DNA of 64,000 nucleotides from contig CM043943.1 of assembly GCA_014529385.2 (NCBI GenBank), positions 97,118,355 through 97,182,354 of the forward strand. The letters are read 5' to 3'. Below the pieces are notes generated by a model, which searched no databases, was not told where the DNA came from, and saw nothing but the letters and a program-made list of their open reading frames with translations. Source of the DNA: Adiantum capillus-veneris (taxonomy: Eukaryota > Streptophyta > Polypodiopsida > Polypodiales > Pteridaceae). Positions 63,510 to 64,000 of this stretch are shown here, one piece after another. How positions within the stretch are numbered: position 1 is the stretch's first letter; each line of letters opens with the position of its first letter. A program made the translations under genes and the position numbers.

Positions 63510-63840
63510 TGGAATACAAAGGAGTTAAAATATTGGCTATACTTGATAGTGGGGTTGGAGTAGCCATAGCCACAAATTTTTTTTGGGAAAAATGGGGTAG
63601 ACCAGCGCTTAGGAAAACTAGAATGAAGCTGCAACTTGCAGATGGATACACGAAAAAAGCTCTAGGTATCTTAGTGCAAATTATTGTGACTTCTTGTGGA
63701 ATTGAATATGAACATACACTTGCAATAGTATATTTTGGAAAAGGGAACAATTTTGATATCATTTTAGGAAGGCCTTTCATGCGTCAACTTAAGATGGTTC
63801 AAGATTGGGGCTATGACTATATCTACTTGAGACATAAAAA
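63510..63840 (+). CDS. Ty3/gypsy retropepsin-like protease
   Basis: VEYKGVKILAILDSGVGVAI (catalytic DSG), KLQLADGYTKKALGILVQII, then NNFDIILGRPFMRQLKMVQD (flap-end ILGRPF) and a YDYIYLRH end. This is the standard aspartic protease of the gag-pol polyprotein, located after the knuckle as expected. The reading frame stays open to the window edge. Confidence 0.85.
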
Positions 63841-64000
63841 GATCACCACAAAAATAAGCATAAAAGACCATAGCTATAGAGATGTGAATAGAACTCCGTT
63901 AGAAGAAATTGACTCTTCTATAGTCAATGGGAAAGAGATACCTGCGTGGCTACAAACCAAACAAGAACTTTGGATGTGTGGTGCTTCGAAGTGTGGAAGC

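Larger units (their letters stand above)
60222..64000 (+). mobile_element. Ty3/gypsy element 5' half: upstream ORF, gag, protease; runs off the window
   Basis: In order: a short N-terminal stretch (60222-60410), an unrecognised ORF (60432-60890), gag (60920-62130) with a zinc knuckle CYKCGGNH...C, a long charged Lys/Glu/Gln-rich linker (62200-63500) and a retropepsin-like protease (about 63520-63830). RT and beyond lie outside. It is much better preserved than copies A and B, with very few breaks in 3.7 kb, so it is relatively young. Confidence 0.85.

Overview
The window is nuclear DNA of a land plant. The evidence is spliced host-gene relics (a UDP-xylose synthase with GT-AG introns, pentatricopeptide-repeat fragments, LEA genes), Ty1/copia elements primed by initiator tRNA-Met, Ty3/gypsy elements including one of the plant Tat type, and many long (CT)n tracts. 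A fern or other non-seed plant with a large repeat-rich genome fits, but the species cannot be fixed from sequence alone. Almost everything is mobile DNA, much of it nested. No rRNA, tRNA gene or CRISPR array was seen.

Layout. 1-5400: the tail of one LINE, then a nearly complete two-ORF LINE, each ending in CT-rich simple repeats. 5500-12330: a decayed Ty3/gypsy element split by a minus-strand copia element (7035-10679, target duplication AGAAT). 13450-13965: an unrecognised gene fragment. 14016-25727: a young minus-strand Ty3/gypsy element of Tat type with long LTRs, a long pol frame carrying two RNase H domains, and four small ORFs in two homologous pairs packed between the primer site and gag. 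25960-28260: relic of a DDE-type transposase-like gene with one recognisable intron. 28380-28760: PPR relic. 28770-31340: UDP-xylose synthase relic in which a block of three exons is repeated four times in tandem.

31869-44948: an old copia element inserted in a PPR relic. It contains a second copia element (32947-41320, target duplication AGGAA), which contains a 3.15 kb insert (36139-39292, flanked by CTCGA). The insert carries three host-type genes: an intact LEA_1-like gene, a small LEA-like gene with one stop, and a 58-residue secreted Gly-rich peptide. The two LEA genes are divergent across a perfect 92 bp palindrome.

45300-51020: an alternating purine/pyrimidine tract, then two minus-strand LTRs, each preceded by a polypurine tract and by a copy of an unrecognised 3' ORF. 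51190-57545: two same-orientation decayed Ty3/gypsy pol regions; the second is followed by an aspartic-protease-like segment downstream of integrase. 57546-64000: probable LTR and long leader with five spaced copies of a 12 bp palindrome, then gag and protease of a further Ty3/gypsy element running off the window.

No host operon or pathway is assembled here. The most unusual items are the paired accessory ORFs of the Tat-type element, the gene-carrying insert with its palindrome, the UDP-xylose synthase exon array, and the palindrome-bearing leader. Boundaries were set by eye.
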